Assembly: GCA_028289345.1 (NCBI GenBank)
Contig: JANQQL010000019.1
Span: 62,001-126,000 of the forward strand
Source of the DNA: Planctomycetota bacterium
GTDB taxonomy: Bacteria > Planctomycetota > B15-G4 > SIAN01
Direction: 5' to 3'
DNA: 64,000 nt
Each line of letters begins with the position of its first letter. Positions within the stretch are counted from its first letter, which is position 1. Below, piece after piece: positions 17,676 to 27,211 of the stretch. The notes under the pieces were generated by a model that saw nothing but the letters and a program-made list of their open reading frames with translations, was not told where the DNA came from and searched no databases. The position numbers and the translations under genes were made by a program.

Positions 17676-18269
17676 ATGAGCACTCCGAGAAGTCGCACAC
17701 TGACGCCAGGTCAAATCACTCGCTTTCTGGTTCGATGGGATCAAGGAGAGAGCGAAGCGCTTTCCTCCTTGATGTCGTTCGTTCACCCTGAGTTGCGGGA
17801 CATGGCGAAGGACCGTCTTCGGTCCGAGCGGGGGTCCGCCACCCTTCACCCGACGGCTTTGGTGAACGAGGCGTTCTTGCGCATCGCCACAGGAGCCCGG
17901 GTGTCCTTGGAACGGCGCGCCCATTTCTTCTGGTTCGTCTCGGAATCGATGAGGAGGATCCTGGTCGAGCATGCGCGAACCCGTGCCACCCAGAAGAGGG
18001 GAAACGGCCGCTCCCAGGTTTCCTTGGACGAAGATCGGAATCTCCCGTCTTTCACTCCTTCCGTGGGCCCCAATACCACCCTTGCGCTCGAAGCAGCTCT
18101 GTCCAACCTGGAAGCCGTGGACTCTCGCGCGGCCCAGGTCGTTCGGTTGCGGTTCTATGGCGGCTTGGAACACGAGGAAGTCGCCGAAGCATTGGGCGTC
18201 TCCCCGTCGACGGTCAAGCGGGAGTGGCGCATGGCTCGAGTTTGGTTGGCACGCGAACTCTCCCGCTAG
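17676..18269 (+). CDS. ECF sigma factor (TIGR02999-like), paired with a Ser/Thr kinase
   Basis: The product has about 197 residues from the ATG at 17676 (CGGAG about 13 bases upstream). Region 2 is visible as 'LVNEAFLRIATGARVSLERR' followed by 'AHFFWFVSESMRRILVEHAR', which is typical of the planctomycete TIGR02999 type. Region 4 reads 'VVRLRFYGGLEHEEVAEALG' and then 'VSPSTVKREWRMARVWLARE'. There is no membrane segment. The kinase gene starts 15 bp downstream, so the two form one transcription unit. With no anti-sigma factor nearby, phosphorylation or binding by the kinase is the obvious candidate for its control (inference). Confidence 0.88.
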   Translation: MSTPRSRTLTPGQITRFLVRWDQGESEALSSLMSFVHPELRDMAKDRLRSERGSATLHPTALVNEAFLRIATGARVSLERRAHFFWFVSESMRRILVEHARTRATQKRGNGRSQVSLDEDRNLPSFTPSVGPNTTLALEAALSNLEAVDSRAAQVVRLRFYGGLEHEEVAEALGVSPSTVKREWRMARVWLARELSR

Positions 18270-18284
18270 ACGGAGCGCTGAGTC

Positions 18285-20855
18285 TTGGACAGGGAACGTT
18301 GGCAGGCCATCAAGCGAGTTCTCGAGCAAGCCTCCGAGGTCCCCGAGGAGGAGAGGGAAGCGTTTCTCGATCGCGCTTGCGATTCCGACGACAACTTCCG
18401 CAACGACGTGGAGTCGTTCTTGAAAGCGGATACCTCTCAGGTCGATTTCCTCGATCAGGCCTGCGTCCGACAGGAACCGGAAACTCTCGAGGTCGGAGCT
18501 CGCATCGGTGCCTATCAGGTGATCGAGACCATCGGGCGCGGGGGGATGGGCTCGGTCTATCGGGCTTCGCGAGCCGACGGGGTCTTCGAGCGAGAGGTGG
18601 CGATCAAGGTGCTCGATCGCGGCCGGACCCTGCCGTTCGTCACTGCTAGGTTCTGGGCAGAGCGGCGAATTCTTGCGGACTTGGATCACTCCCATATCGC
18701 GAAGTTGTTCGAAGGAGGGTCGACGGAAACCGGCTGTCCCTATTTCGTCATGGAGTACGTTCAGGGCCTTCCTTTGACGACTCATTGCGAACGGAACCAG
18801 TTGAGTTTGCGCGCACGTCTTCTGCTCTTTCAAGAAGTGTGTCGAGCAGTGCACGTGGCCAATCAGAGTCGGACCATCCACTGTGATTTGAAGCCTGGGA
18901 ATATCCTGGTCAATCGTGACGGGCAGGTGAAGTTGGTGGATTTCGGGATTGCCGAGTTCTTGGGAGCTGCCACGGACCACGGGGGATGCTCGATGTTCAC
19001 CCCGGAGTATGCGAGCCCGGAGCAACGGCAAGGAAAGAGCCTGACCACGGCCACCGACGTCTACTCACTCGGGCGGGTCCTCGAAGAGTTGCTGGACCCC
19101 GAGAGTTTCGGCGAGGAGTCGAAAGCGGCATCGGCCACCCCGAGCCGTTCGCTTTCGAAGAAAGCCACGCCCCGAAGTTTCCGCGGATTGTTCAATCGCG
19201 ATCTTGTGGCCATCGTGCGCCGGTGCACTCAAGAGGACCCCCCGGCGCGCTACTCGTCGGCGGAGCAAATTGCCGAAGACATCGACCGCCACCTTCAGGC
19301 GGTCCCGGTTCTTGCTCGCCGAGCGACCCTCGGGTACTCGACGATTCGCTTTGCCACCAGGCACAAGTGGGGCGTCTCTTTGGGGATCCTCTTGCTGCTT
19401 CTCGGTTTGAGTTTCGCGGGGATTCTCATGGTGCAGAACGCCCGCATCAGCAACGAGCGAGACCGCGCTCAGTTGGCTCGCGATGCCGCGCAGCGGGCGA
19501 ACGCGGTGTCCCGGCAGGTCGTCGACTTCCTGGTCTCGACGTTCGATCGATCCGATCCTTACACGCTTCCCTCTCTGGAAGTGAACAGCACGCTTCGTGA
19601 CTATTTGGATCGTGCCGCGGTTCTTGTGGAAGAGGATCTGAGTGCGGCGCCCCAGGTGCGAGCATCTCTCATGACCGCGATGGGACGTGTTTATTGCCAC
19701 ATGGGACTGTTCACCAAAGCCAGGTCCTTGCTCGAGCCATCTCTGCAGATTCGGTCGGAGGGGTCGATTGACCCGCTCTCTCGGGCGGAAGTGCAGAGAG
19801 AACTTGGCAGACTCGACTACTTGCAAGGGCGGCTTCGCGACGCGGAACAAAGGTTTCGAGAAGCGGCAGAGGTTCGTCGATCTCGCCTCGAGCCAGGGCA
19901 CCCCCAAGTGCTCGAGGTCGCGCTCGATCTCGCAGTGCTCGAGATGAGTCGTGGAAACAGTGAGTCCGCAGAGGCTCACCTGGAGCAAGTCCTGGCGAAT
20001 GTTTCTGCGTCCAATCCCAGTTCGCTGCTTGCGGCCGTTCAATATCGACTTGCGGAACTCTATGGACGCCAGGCGCACTACCGGAAGGCCTTGCCGCTCA
20101 TGGAAAGCGCGCTCGACACTTCCCAAGCGGTTTTCGGCGTGGGTCATCCGCGGACCGCGACGGCGCTCCATGGACTCGGACTCCTCCGCGGATTGTCGGG
20201 GGACTTGCTCGGCGCGGAGGAGTGTCTGGATCAGGCCGTCGAATTGATGACCGAGCAACTCGGGGCGAATCACCCGGTGGTTGCGGGGGCGCTCCACAAC
20301 CTCGCCGGCGTCTACGCGCGGATGGATGAGCTCGAGCTTGCTCGCGACCTGTCCATGGATGCTCTCGGCATTCACGAAGATCACGGGCTCGCGATGGGAC
20401 CCGAGGCCGGAGCACTGCTGCTAGATCTTGCTCGGGTTCAGATGGACCTTGGGGATTTGCACGAAGCCGAGGAATCTCTTCGGCGTTCTCGCTCGATTCT
20501 CGAGCCGATGCTCGGCGCGGCCCATCCTCACCGAGCGTCGCTGATGCTGGCCGACAGCACGCTCTGTCGTCAGAAGGGGGAACTCTCCAAGGCCGAACAG
20601 TTGTGCAAGGCTGCGCTTCGCCTGTTCGCCACGAATCTGGGAGAAGAACATCCCGACTGTCTCTGGGCGAAGCTGGAGCTGGCAGAGATCCGCATCCTTC
20701 TCGACGATCGAGAGGAGGCCAGGAAGCTCTGTCAGCAGGTGATGGAGACTCGTGGTCGTCACGACTTGTCGGAGTGGGATCCCCTCTTCGTCCAAGCGGA
20801 GAGCATGCTGGGTCGGCTCCGGCGGCTCCCAGGTCCCGTGTCAGGCACTCGGTGA
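18285..20855 (+). CDS. Membrane Ser/Thr protein kinase with TPR tail
   Basis: The product has 856 residues. It starts at TTG (GGAG about 9 bases upstream). Kinase domain at about 76-345: glycine loop GRGGMG (84-89), Lys108 in VAIKVL, catalytic loop HCDLKPGN with Asp201, DFG at 219-221, and 'PEYASPEQR'. Cys replaces the usual Arg of the HRD triplet, which makes this a non-RD kinase not expected to need activation-loop phosphorylation. One transmembrane helix lies at about 363-385 ('SLGILLLLLGLSFAGILMV'). About 450 residues of tetratricopeptide repeats follow ('AEECLDQAVELMTEQLGANH' type), presumably outside the cytoplasm. It lies directly downstream of its partner sigma gene and is followed by a hairpin. 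Confidence 0.9.
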   Translation: MDRERWQAIKRVLEQASEVPEEEREAFLDRACDSDDNFRNDVESFLKADTSQVDFLDQACVRQEPETLEVGARIGAYQVIETIGRGGMGSVYRASRADGVFEREVAIKVLDRGRTLPFVTARFWAERRILADLDHSHIAKLFEGGSTETGCPYFVMEYVQGLPLTTHCERNQLSLRARLLLFQEVCRAVHVANQSRTIHCDLKPGNILVNRDGQVKLVDFGIAEFLGAATDHGGCSMFTPEYASPEQRQGKSLTTATDVYSLGRVLEELLDPESFGEESKAASATPSRSLSKKATPRSFRGLFNRDLVAIVRRCTQEDPPARYSSAEQIAEDIDRHLQAVPVLARRATLGYSTIRFATRHKWGVSLGILLLLLGLSFAGILMVQNARISNERDRAQLARDAAQRANAVSRQVVDFLVSTFDRSDPYTLPSLEVNSTLRDYLDRAAVLVEEDLSAAPQVRASLMTAMGRVYCHMGLFTKARSLLEPSLQIRSEGSIDPLSRAEVQRELGRLDYLQGRLRDAEQRFREAAEVRRSRLEPGHPQVLEVALDLAVLEMSRGNSESAEAHLEQVLANVSASNPSSLLAAVQYRLAELYGRQAHYRKALPLMESALDTSQAVFGVGHPRTATALHGLGLLRGLSGDLLGAEECLDQAVELMTEQLGANHPVVAGALHNLAGVYARMDELELARDLSMDALGIHEDHGLAMGPEAGALLLDLARVQMDLGDLHEAEESLRRSRSILEPMLGAAHPHRASLMLADSTLCRQKGELSKAEQLCKAALRLFATNLGEEHPDCLWAKLELAEIRILLDDREEARKLCQQVMETRGRHDLSEWDPLFVQAESMLGRLRRLPGPVSGTR

Positions 20856-20880
20856 CAATCCCAGGCACCGGCAAAGGGGG

Positions 20881-20908
20881 CGAGGGACACCCCTCCCTCG
20901 GGATTTTC
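20881..20908 (+). terminator. Intrinsic terminator after the kinase gene
   Basis: CGAGGGA (20881-20887) pairs with TCCCTCG (20894-20900) around a 6-base loop, followed by GGATTTTCT, 26 bases after the kinase stop. This is the most terminator-like site in the left half of the window. Confidence 0.55.
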
Positions 20909-21024
20909 TGGTCCCCCGCCGCGCGAGTTGTCGCCTGCTCCTACTGAACCGTGGACTCGTTCTGTCGTGCTTGGATTGCGACCGATTGCTCCACCTCCCC
21001 CCATCCTTGAACGGGAGCTCTCTC

Positions 21025-22188
21025 ATGTTTGGACGGACCTTCTACGGGTGCCTGTTGATCTCCGCGGCGGTCGCGTCGCCAAGTGTTGGCAGCGAGGTGT
21101 ATGTCGTGGACTCTCGGGGCGGGGGAGGGGATTTCTCCGACCTGTCCGAGGCGATTCGCTCGGTTCCCAGTGGCTCCACGTTGTTGGTCAAGAACGGCAA
21201 CTACTTGGTTTGGGACACCGTCGGACAATCTCTCACCATCATTGGCGAAGGAAACGAGACTTACCTGGAAGGCGAGCTTCGCATCGAGGGTCTGCCTGCC
21301 AATGAGTCGGTGTGTCTTCGCTCGGTGAACTTTCGCTGGCCGGCAAACATTCAGCTGACCAACAACCAGGGAGTGGTGTGGGTCGAAGACTCGAACATTC
21401 ATGCGGATATCTACTCGGGACCCGGGCCCTATGGAGCCATTCACTCGGTGGATTCGCGATTGAACATCATGAGATCCACGATTTCTGGCTCTCTGCCCTA
21501 TGGCGAGTATGACGCTCCTCCGACCGCGGGCATTCACGCCACGGACAGCGAGATCTTCGTGTCGGAAGGCAGCATTGTTGGCGGCAGCGGTGACGCCGGG
21601 ACGTTGTACGACGATCATCCAGGAGCGGAAGCGATCTTCTTGCAAAACTCTCTTCTGGTGACTTCTCGGGTCACCATCGTCGGCGGAGAGGGAGAGGAGC
21701 TTGGGGGCGGCACGGGAATCCTGGGAAGTGATGGTTCGACAGTGTGTTTGCGGGAGACGACGGTGCTCGGCGGCAGTGGGACCATGGCGGGCGATTCGCT
21801 GCAGTTGGACGGTACGTCGCGGCGCTTGGACCTCACGGGATCGATTCCCTCTCTCGCGACGGACTCGCCACGGCAGGTGGGAGAGCAGGTCTCGATTCAA
21901 GTGAACGGAGATCCGGGGCAGCCGATCTGGCTGGCCGTGAGCTTGGCTCCCGACCAGGTGATCTCTCCTTCGGGCGAGAAGGTGGTTGCGTTCTCTGCGT
22001 CGGCATTCGCCCTGCTACCACTCGGGGCAACCAATCCAGACGGTTCCCTCGTTTCGGTGTTCGGCGTGCTGGACTTGGTTGGTTGCGAACTCCCATTGAC
22101 ATTGCAGGCGATTGGCTGGAACTCATCCCTGGGTCGTTTCCAGTACGGCGGGGCCTCGGAGCTGCTGTTGGTCGACTTGGCCAACTGA
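21025..22188 (+). CDS. Secreted right-handed beta-helix protein
   Basis: The product has 387 residues from the ATG at 21025, which has GGGAG 8 bases upstream and a signal peptide ('YGCLLISAAVASPSVGS'). The mature start 'DFSDLSEAIRSVPSGSTLLV' has the family form of planctomycete pectate-lyase-like helices ('dF..iq.Av.a...GdtilV'). Short, regular beta-strand turns follow ('VWVEDSNIHADIYSG', 'AIHSVDSRLNIMRSTISG', 'GIHATDSEIFVSEGSIVGG'). A 100-residue beta domain ends the protein. No catalytic site is recognisable, so a binding or surface role is as likely as polysaccharide cleavage. It is paralogous to the next gene. Confidence 0.78.
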   Translation: MFGRTFYGCLLISAAVASPSVGSEVYVVDSRGGGGDFSDLSEAIRSVPSGSTLLVKNGNYLVWDTVGQSLTIIGEGNETYLEGELRIEGLPANESVCLRSVNFRWPANIQLTNNQGVVWVEDSNIHADIYSGPGPYGAIHSVDSRLNIMRSTISGSLPYGEYDAPPTAGIHATDSEIFVSEGSIVGGSGDAGTLYDDHPGAEAIFLQNSLLVTSRVTIVGGEGEELGGGTGILGSDGSTVCLRETTVLGGSGTMAGDSLQLDGTSRRLDLTGSIPSLATDSPRQVGEQVSIQVNGDPGQPIWLAVSLAPDQVISPSGEKVVAFSASAFALLPLGATNPDGSLVSVFGVLDLVGCELPLTLQAIGWNSSLGRFQYGGASELLLVDLAN

Positions 22189-22455
22189 TGCTGTGTCCCG
22201 GAAGGGCATCGGGGATGCGATGGGATGAGGCCAACTGCGGACCGGCCGTGGAGAAGGATTTCGCGGCCAAAGAAGCCGAGGGGCCAACGAGCCCTCATCC
22301 TTCCGAGGGGCTCGAGTGATGACTCAGAAGTTCATCCGGCGCTCGAAGGCCGAAGCAAGCCGAACATCCTGCCCCAAGCGCTGGCGTGTTCGAGGAGGCG
22401 TCGAATGGGATCTGTTGCCAGAGCACCCACCGATGATGGAGCAGGAGGGAATGGA

Positions 22456-23688
22456 ATGGGATCTGTGAAGTGGACCGTGATGCTGGTCTTGATGCTCTCG
22501 TGGACTAGCGATCTCTTGGCCGGTGTGTGGACGGTCGGCGGCTCGGGGGCCGACTTCTCGGAGATCCAGCCGGCCGTAGACGCGGCACTGCCCGGTGACA
22601 CGATCTTGGTTCGGCCCGGCAGCTACGGCCCGCTATTGGTCGAAAAGGGCGTTCTGGTTCGCGCCTCCGAAGGCATGTTTCTTCTGGGCTTTGGTGCAAC
22701 CATCCGCAATATCCCCGCGGGTTCGACGGCGGGAATCTCGGGAGCCACCACCGTCGGCTATCCCATTCAAGTCAGGAACAACGTCGGCGAGGTCTTGCTC
22801 GAAAGCCTCTCCTTGCAAGCCGGCGAGCACACCTTGTGGGTCGACAACTGCGCAAATGTTTCGGTCACCGGGGCCAACGTTTCGCTGAGTGCCGGTTTGG
22901 GAGGAGACGCGGTGCTCATCGAGTCTTCGACGGTGAGGGTGTCGGACTATTCGTTCCAGGGTGGTTCGGGTGGTCTGTTCATCGCTCGAGATGGCGGAGC
23001 GGCTCTTCGCGTGGCAGACTCACGAGTCGCTTTGGCCTTGGGGTCTTTGTTCGGCGGTCACGGAACGAACGGAATTTGTCCGGGATCAGGAGGAGCCGCC
23101 CTGGTGTCCTTGCGCTCGGAGATTCACCTGGTCGGTGACGGAACCGGTCAGCTGGAGGGAGGCCACGGCGGAGACTCGGCGGACGTGAGTTGTTCCGGGG
23201 GCCACGGCGGCCACGCCGTCGAAAGCCAACAGAGCACGTTGTGGGTCTCGCAAATGGCACTCGTCGGCGGTCAAGGTGGGGGAGGGCCTGGGGTGCTCGG
23301 GCAGAGCGGGCAGAGTGCCTTTGGGAACACACCCTTGTTCGACCATCGGGTCCCTCAGCTTTCCATCGATGGTGACCTGAATCCGGGGGATACGCTGCAC
23401 CTCGAACTCGCGGTCGAAGAGGCAGGGAGTGTCCTTTTGTTTCTTGGGGGGGCCGGTGGTTGGCTGGAGCTGGGCTCGCTTGGTCCCGGTTTGGGAGTCC
23501 TTCCCGGAGTCGCCTGGTTTGGTCGGGCTTCCCTCGGGCCCACCAGTCCCAGCAACCCGGTCGTCATCGACTTCGCTTTGGCTACCGAGGTTCCTCCCGG
23601 ATTCATTTTCCATACCCAGGGCTTCGTCTTCGCTGAGTCCGGCGGCATTCACTGTTCGAACAAGGTGGTTCGAACTCTGGGCGAATGA
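22456..23688 (+). CDS. Secreted right-handed beta-helix protein, paralogue of its neighbour
   Basis: The product has 410 residues. The ATG at 22456 is chosen because GGAGGGA lies just upstream and a signal peptide follows ('KWTVMLVLMLSWTSDLLAG'). The mature protein begins 'VWTVGGSGADFSEIQPAVDA' and continues with beta-helix rungs ('VLIESSTVRVSDYSFQGGSG', 'ALRVADSRVALALGSLFGGH'). A run of Gly/His-rich turns occurs around residues 200-280 ('GGHGGDSADVSCSGGHGGH'). The C-terminal domain resembles that of the preceding gene ('NPGDTLHLELAVEEAGSVLL'). The two genes probably arose by tandem duplication. Function is unknown. Confidence 0.77.
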   Translation: MGSVKWTVMLVLMLSWTSDLLAGVWTVGGSGADFSEIQPAVDAALPGDTILVRPGSYGPLLVEKGVLVRASEGMFLLGFGATIRNIPAGSTAGISGATTVGYPIQVRNNVGEVLLESLSLQAGEHTLWVDNCANVSVTGANVSLSAGLGGDAVLIESSTVRVSDYSFQGGSGGLFIARDGGAALRVADSRVALALGSLFGGHGTNGICPGSGGAALVSLRSEIHLVGDGTGQLEGGHGGDSADVSCSGGHGGHAVESQQSTLWVSQMALVGGQGGGGPGVLGQSGQSAFGNTPLFDHRVPQLSIDGDLNPGDTLHLELAVEEAGSVLLFLGGAGGWLELGSLGPGLGVLPGVAWFGRASLGPTSPSNPVVIDFALATEVPPGFIFHTQGFVFAESGGIHCSNKVVRTLGE

Positions 23689-23731
23689 CCGAATGCCTGG
23701 AGAGGGAACATGGACGGACCGGCCCCGGAAC

Positions 23732-24247
23732 TCAGTTTCCCGCGCCGGGAGGTCCCTCCGGAGTCGATGTGTGACCGAGTAGAACCTTCCAAGTCCCGGA
23801 GCTGCTGTCCTTTTCCAGCAGCCAAGTGATGACGCCACCGTACTGAACGTCTTCTTGGCCCGGGATGGTGAGCTTGGTCAGGAACGAGCTACTTGCGGAC
23901 GCCCAAGATTGGTTGAGCAGATCCACGCGGATGTCTGACAGGGCCGTGTGGAACTGGATGCCGGAGAAGCGAGCCATCCCGGCGAGGACATCTTCGGCCG
24001 ATCCATAGGACTGGGCACCGTCGGTGAACCAGGCGAAACGATCGTCCTCTGCGAACAACGCGCGAATGCCCTCTTCCTCCCCTGATTCCAGGGTCGAAAT
24101 GTAGTGGTCGAGAAACTGGCGGACGTCTCGTTTGGCGTCGAGATCCGAATCCGACAACGCGACTTGCGACAGGCAGGCCATGACGAGGACGATCCCTCCC
24201 GGCCAAAGCAGTGCGCGAATTCCGGCATTCAACGTTTGGTTTCTCAT
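23732..24247 (-). CDS. Secreted SnoaL/DUF4440-like small protein
   Basis: The product has 171 residues from the ATG at 24247. The open frame extends further upstream, but this start has a purine-rich ribosome site and an N-terminal export signal ('LWPGGIVLVMACLSQVALS'). That signal could be a lipoprotein signal (Cys after VMA) or an ordinary signal peptide. The rest fits the NTF2-like cone fold: 'FLDHYISTLESGEEEGIRAL', 'DDRFAWFTDGAQSYGS', 'FHTALSDIRVDLLNQSW', 'WLLEKDSSSGTWKVLLGH'. These domains bind small ligands or catalyse isomerisations; no specific role can be read here. It is convergent with the beta-helix gene. Confidence 0.72.
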   Translation of the reverse strand: MRNQTLNAGIRALLWPGGIVLVMACLSQVALSDSDLDAKRDVRQFLDHYISTLESGEEEGIRALFAEDDRFAWFTDGAQSYGSAEDVLAGMARFSGIQFHTALSDIRVDLLNQSWASASSSFLTKLTIPGQEDVQYGGVITWLLEKDSSSGTWKVLLGHTSTPEGPPGAGN

Positions 24248-24692
24248 CTTTGCTTTTCTTTCCCACAGAAGCGTTTGATTCACGAATGAAAGGAAAAGAA
24301 GCGTAGAGATGTTGGAGAACCGATGGTTGGTCCATTGCGTCAGGTTGTGTCGAGAAAACGACATTCTCGATGTTGATTGAGCCGCATGGACCGGATTGGT
24401 GCCGCTTGAAGGGGGAATCACTCCGCTCATCCCATGGATGAAAATTCAACACGCTTTGGGTTCACGAATCTCGTGATGAGAACGTGTCACTCTTGTGATC
24501 CAGTTTCGCTAGAGGAAGTTGCCTGGTTGACTTGTCACCTCGAAGGCCCAAGCGGCTGCGTTCGAATTCGTTCCATGCCTTACTGTCGGAACATCAACCC
24601 TTTCGGAACTCGTGTGGCTCTTTGGCTTCGTGGTAGGAACCGATCCCCGTGTTTTCTCGCACGGGTCCGTCTGAAATAGGTCCGTCGCGAAC
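24248..24692. other. Divergent intergenic region, less GC-rich
   Basis: These 445 bp lie between the SnoaL-like gene (leftward) and the sulfatase-fold gene (rightward), so they should hold both promoters. The stretch is visibly richer in A/T than its surroundings, as expected for promoter DNA. I could not identify a specific pair of elements, and the short open frames here have no ribosome site. Confidence 0.4.
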
Positions 24693-26882
24693 ATGATCCT
24701 TGAACCACAAGCCCACGTTCTGCGTGGACGCTCGGGGGAGACGTCGAACGAACGAGCTCGAGTGCCCCTTCGGAATCGGGGGGGCGATGAGGAGCCGGAC
24801 GGGGAACGGGGAGCTGACGGTCGTCGCTGTCTGTGTCGGCCGCTCTTGTGGGGGACCTTCGTTCTGTCAGTGTTGTCGATCGGCGGGTGTTCCGACAGCG
24901 GCCAGAGTCTGCATTCCCCGGGATCGGGCGGCAAAACCAACAATCTGCTGATGGTGACTTTGGACACCACGCGACGGGACTTCATGGGGTTCCATGGCAG
25001 AGATCCTTCACCGACCCCTCACTTGGATCGCCTGGCAGAAGAGTGCGTCGTGTTCGAGGACGCCTTCACGGTTGCGCCTTTGACCATGCCGGCGCACGCG
25101 TCGTTGATGACTGGGCTCTATCCGTCTTCCCACGGAGTTCGAGACAACTCGACCTTCTCTTTGTCGGAACAAGCAGACACCCTTGCCGAAGTCCTCCAGG
25201 CGCAAGGTTACGCAACAGGAGCTGCCGTGTCGGCGGCGGTGCTGGACCAGGCGTTCGGCATCGATCAGGGGTTCGAGGAGTTCTCCGCTCCGCGCCGAGG
25301 TCCCAATGAAACCGGAGTGCACTATCTGGAGCGGATTGCTGCAGACACCATCGGTCGAGCACAGGGGCAGCTCGCCGAACTTCAAGAGCCGTTCTTCTTT
25401 TGGTTGCACCTGTTCGACCCCCACTATCCCTACGCTCCCCCGGGGATGCCGTTCGAGGACGAGGTCGAACCGCTGGTCGTGCAGCGGCGGCGAATGTACG
25501 AAGCAGAGATCCGCTATTTGGACCAGCAGCTGGGTCGCTTTCTGGACTGGGCTCGGGCGCGACCGGCTTGGAAGAGAACCGTTGTACTTGTTTGCTCCGA
25601 CCACGGAGAGAGTTTGCACGAAGCGGGGGAGAACACCCACGGATTCTTCGTGTCGGACCCGGTGATGCGAGTGCCTTTGCTCCTGCGCCATCCGGAGCTC
25701 GAGAGCCGTCGCTGGCAGCCTCCGGTGTCCTTGGTGGACGCCATGCCGACGTTGCTGTCATCGCTGGGGGTGGGGCATTCCATCAACGAGCCTCTGGACG
25801 GTGCCGATCTGTGGCCGTACTTGCGGAACGACCGGCCATGGCAGCAAGAGCGTGCTCTGGCTCTCGAGAGCTATTACGCGTACTTGAACTTTGGTTGGGC
25901 GCCGTTCGAAGCCTGGGTCAACGAGAGCTTTCGGTTCGAGCGCTCTCGCGAGCTAACTCTCTATGAACGCACGGGGCATTCGCCTTCGCGCCGCGGAGGA
26001 GTGGTGAAAGAAGCCACGAAGGCGGCGTGGGTGGAGCGATTGGATGGGTACTTCGACCGACCGCCTCGCTTCGAGAGCCGATCGGGGGCCTTGCCGGCGC
26101 GACTCAGCGAGTTGACGGAGCTGGGGTACGTGGTCGGAGGTGGCGAGAAATCTTCGGAACGGCCGGACTTCTCGAGCCTGGACGACACGTACTCGAAGGC
26201 TCCCGTCATTCGACGAATCTCGGAGATCCATGCAGCGCAGCACGCCAAGCGGCCGGAGGTGGCCCTTGCCATGATGCAAGAACTGTGTCGGCTGGAACCG
26301 GAAAGCGGTTTCTTCCACGACAAATACGGGACAGCACTGTTGCACCGCGGGCCGGAACGCTGGGACGAGGCGGAGGCCCACCTGACGCGTGCGCTGGAAC
26401 TTCGCTTCCAGCAGGCAACGACCTGCTTCAACCTCGGCTGGCTGGCGATGCGCAAGGCCGAGTTGCTTCGCGAAGAGCTGGTCCGTCGGCGGGGTCAGGG
26501 CGAGTCCGGAGCTGACTTGCGCAGTTTGAGGTCCGCGATCACCGGACTGGACTCGATCGCCATCCAGCGATTTCGAGAAACCCTGGACCGGGACCAGAAC
26601 TATCTCGAGGCGATGGATCAGCTGGCGCGACTCTTTCAGAGTCAGGCGGAAGTCGCCGCGAACAAGAGCGACCTGACCACGGCAATCGAACTCTATGGGG
26701 AAGTGGCAAACTTGTTGTCGCGCTACGTGTCTCTGCTTCCGGACCACCACGAGAGCCTGGCGGGCACCCTTGAGATCCTGGGGCGGTGCCGGAGTCGTCG
26801 AGACGCACTGAAGCATGTGCTCGAAAATGGCGGCGTCATTCCCAAAGCGGTGGTGTCCTGGGTGCCTCAAGATCGTTCGTGA
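24693..26882 (+). CDS. Sulfatase-fold lipoprotein with C-terminal TPR region
   Basis: The product has up to 729 residues. A lipoprotein signal ('LLWGTFVLSVLSIGGC', Cys66) lies far from the ATG at 24693, so the true start may be further in. An alkaline-phosphatase/sulfatase-superfamily domain spans about 85-500. Metal ligands are in 'LMVTLDTTRRDFMG' and 'CSDHGESLHE'. The nucleophile segment is 'VAPLTMPAHASLMTGLYPSS'. The position that is Cys or Ser in formylglycine sulfatases (C/S-x-P-x-R) is Thr here, and the Arg is absent. It is therefore more likely a phosphatase, phosphodiesterase or headgroup transferase than a true sulfatase. Residues 520-729 contain TPR-like helices ('WDEAEAHLTRALELRFQQAT'). 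It acts on the outer face of a membrane. Confidence 0.8.
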   Translation: MILEPQAHVLRGRSGETSNERARVPLRNRGGDEEPDGERGADGRRCLCRPLLWGTFVLSVLSIGGCSDSGQSLHSPGSGGKTNNLLMVTLDTTRRDFMGFHGRDPSPTPHLDRLAEECVVFEDAFTVAPLTMPAHASLMTGLYPSSHGVRDNSTFSLSEQADTLAEVLQAQGYATGAAVSAAVLDQAFGIDQGFEEFSAPRRGPNETGVHYLERIAADTIGRAQGQLAELQEPFFFWLHLFDPHYPYAPPGMPFEDEVEPLVVQRRRMYEAEIRYLDQQLGRFLDWARARPAWKRTVVLVCSDHGESLHEAGENTHGFFVSDPVMRVPLLLRHPELESRRWQPPVSLVDAMPTLLSSLGVGHSINEPLDGADLWPYLRNDRPWQQERALALESYYAYLNFGWAPFEAWVNESFRFERSRELTLYERTGHSPSRRGGVVKEATKAAWVERLDGYFDRPPRFESRSGALPARLSELTELGYVVGGGEKSSERPDFSSLDDTYSKAPVIRRISEIHAAQHAKRPEVALAMMQELCRLEPESGFFHDKYGTALLHRGPERWDEAEAHLTRALELRFQQATTCFNLGWLAMRKAELLREELVRRRGQGESGADLRSLRSAITGLDSIAIQRFRETLDRDQNYLEAMDQLARLFQSQAEVAANKSDLTTAIELYGEVANLLSRYVSLLPDHHESLAGTLEILGRCRSRRDALKHVLENGGVIPKAVVSWVPQDRS

Positions 26883-27211
26883 GCCGGGTCATTCGCCCTT
26901 GCCAGCGAGGACGTGTCTCGGGCGACAGCCGGTTGCGAGGGTTGGTGTGCAGTCGCTCGACGGAGCCGGTGCTTTGGCCCGAAGCCATCGTTCATGAAAG
27001 AGTGCTGGGACGCCGAGTCCGAGGTCGCTGAAACCGACCGGTTGATCGATTTCCGAACTGAAGCATCGCTGTTGCATTGCGGGCCCGATCTGGCCTTCAC
27101 CAGCTCACGGAGTTGGCAAGAATCTCGAACTCCGAGAATCAATCGGTCCGAGGACTGTTTGACTGTTTCAACCCTTTCGTGACATCGGGGCGATGGCATA
27201 CGATTGGTCCT
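26883..27211. other. Intergenic region before the second sigma-kinase module
   Basis: These 329 bp are moderately GC-rich. The sigma frame is open leftward to 27077, but nothing in the extension looks like a sigma factor. The promoter of the module is presumably here. I see no hairpin or repeat worth calling. Confidence 0.4.
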
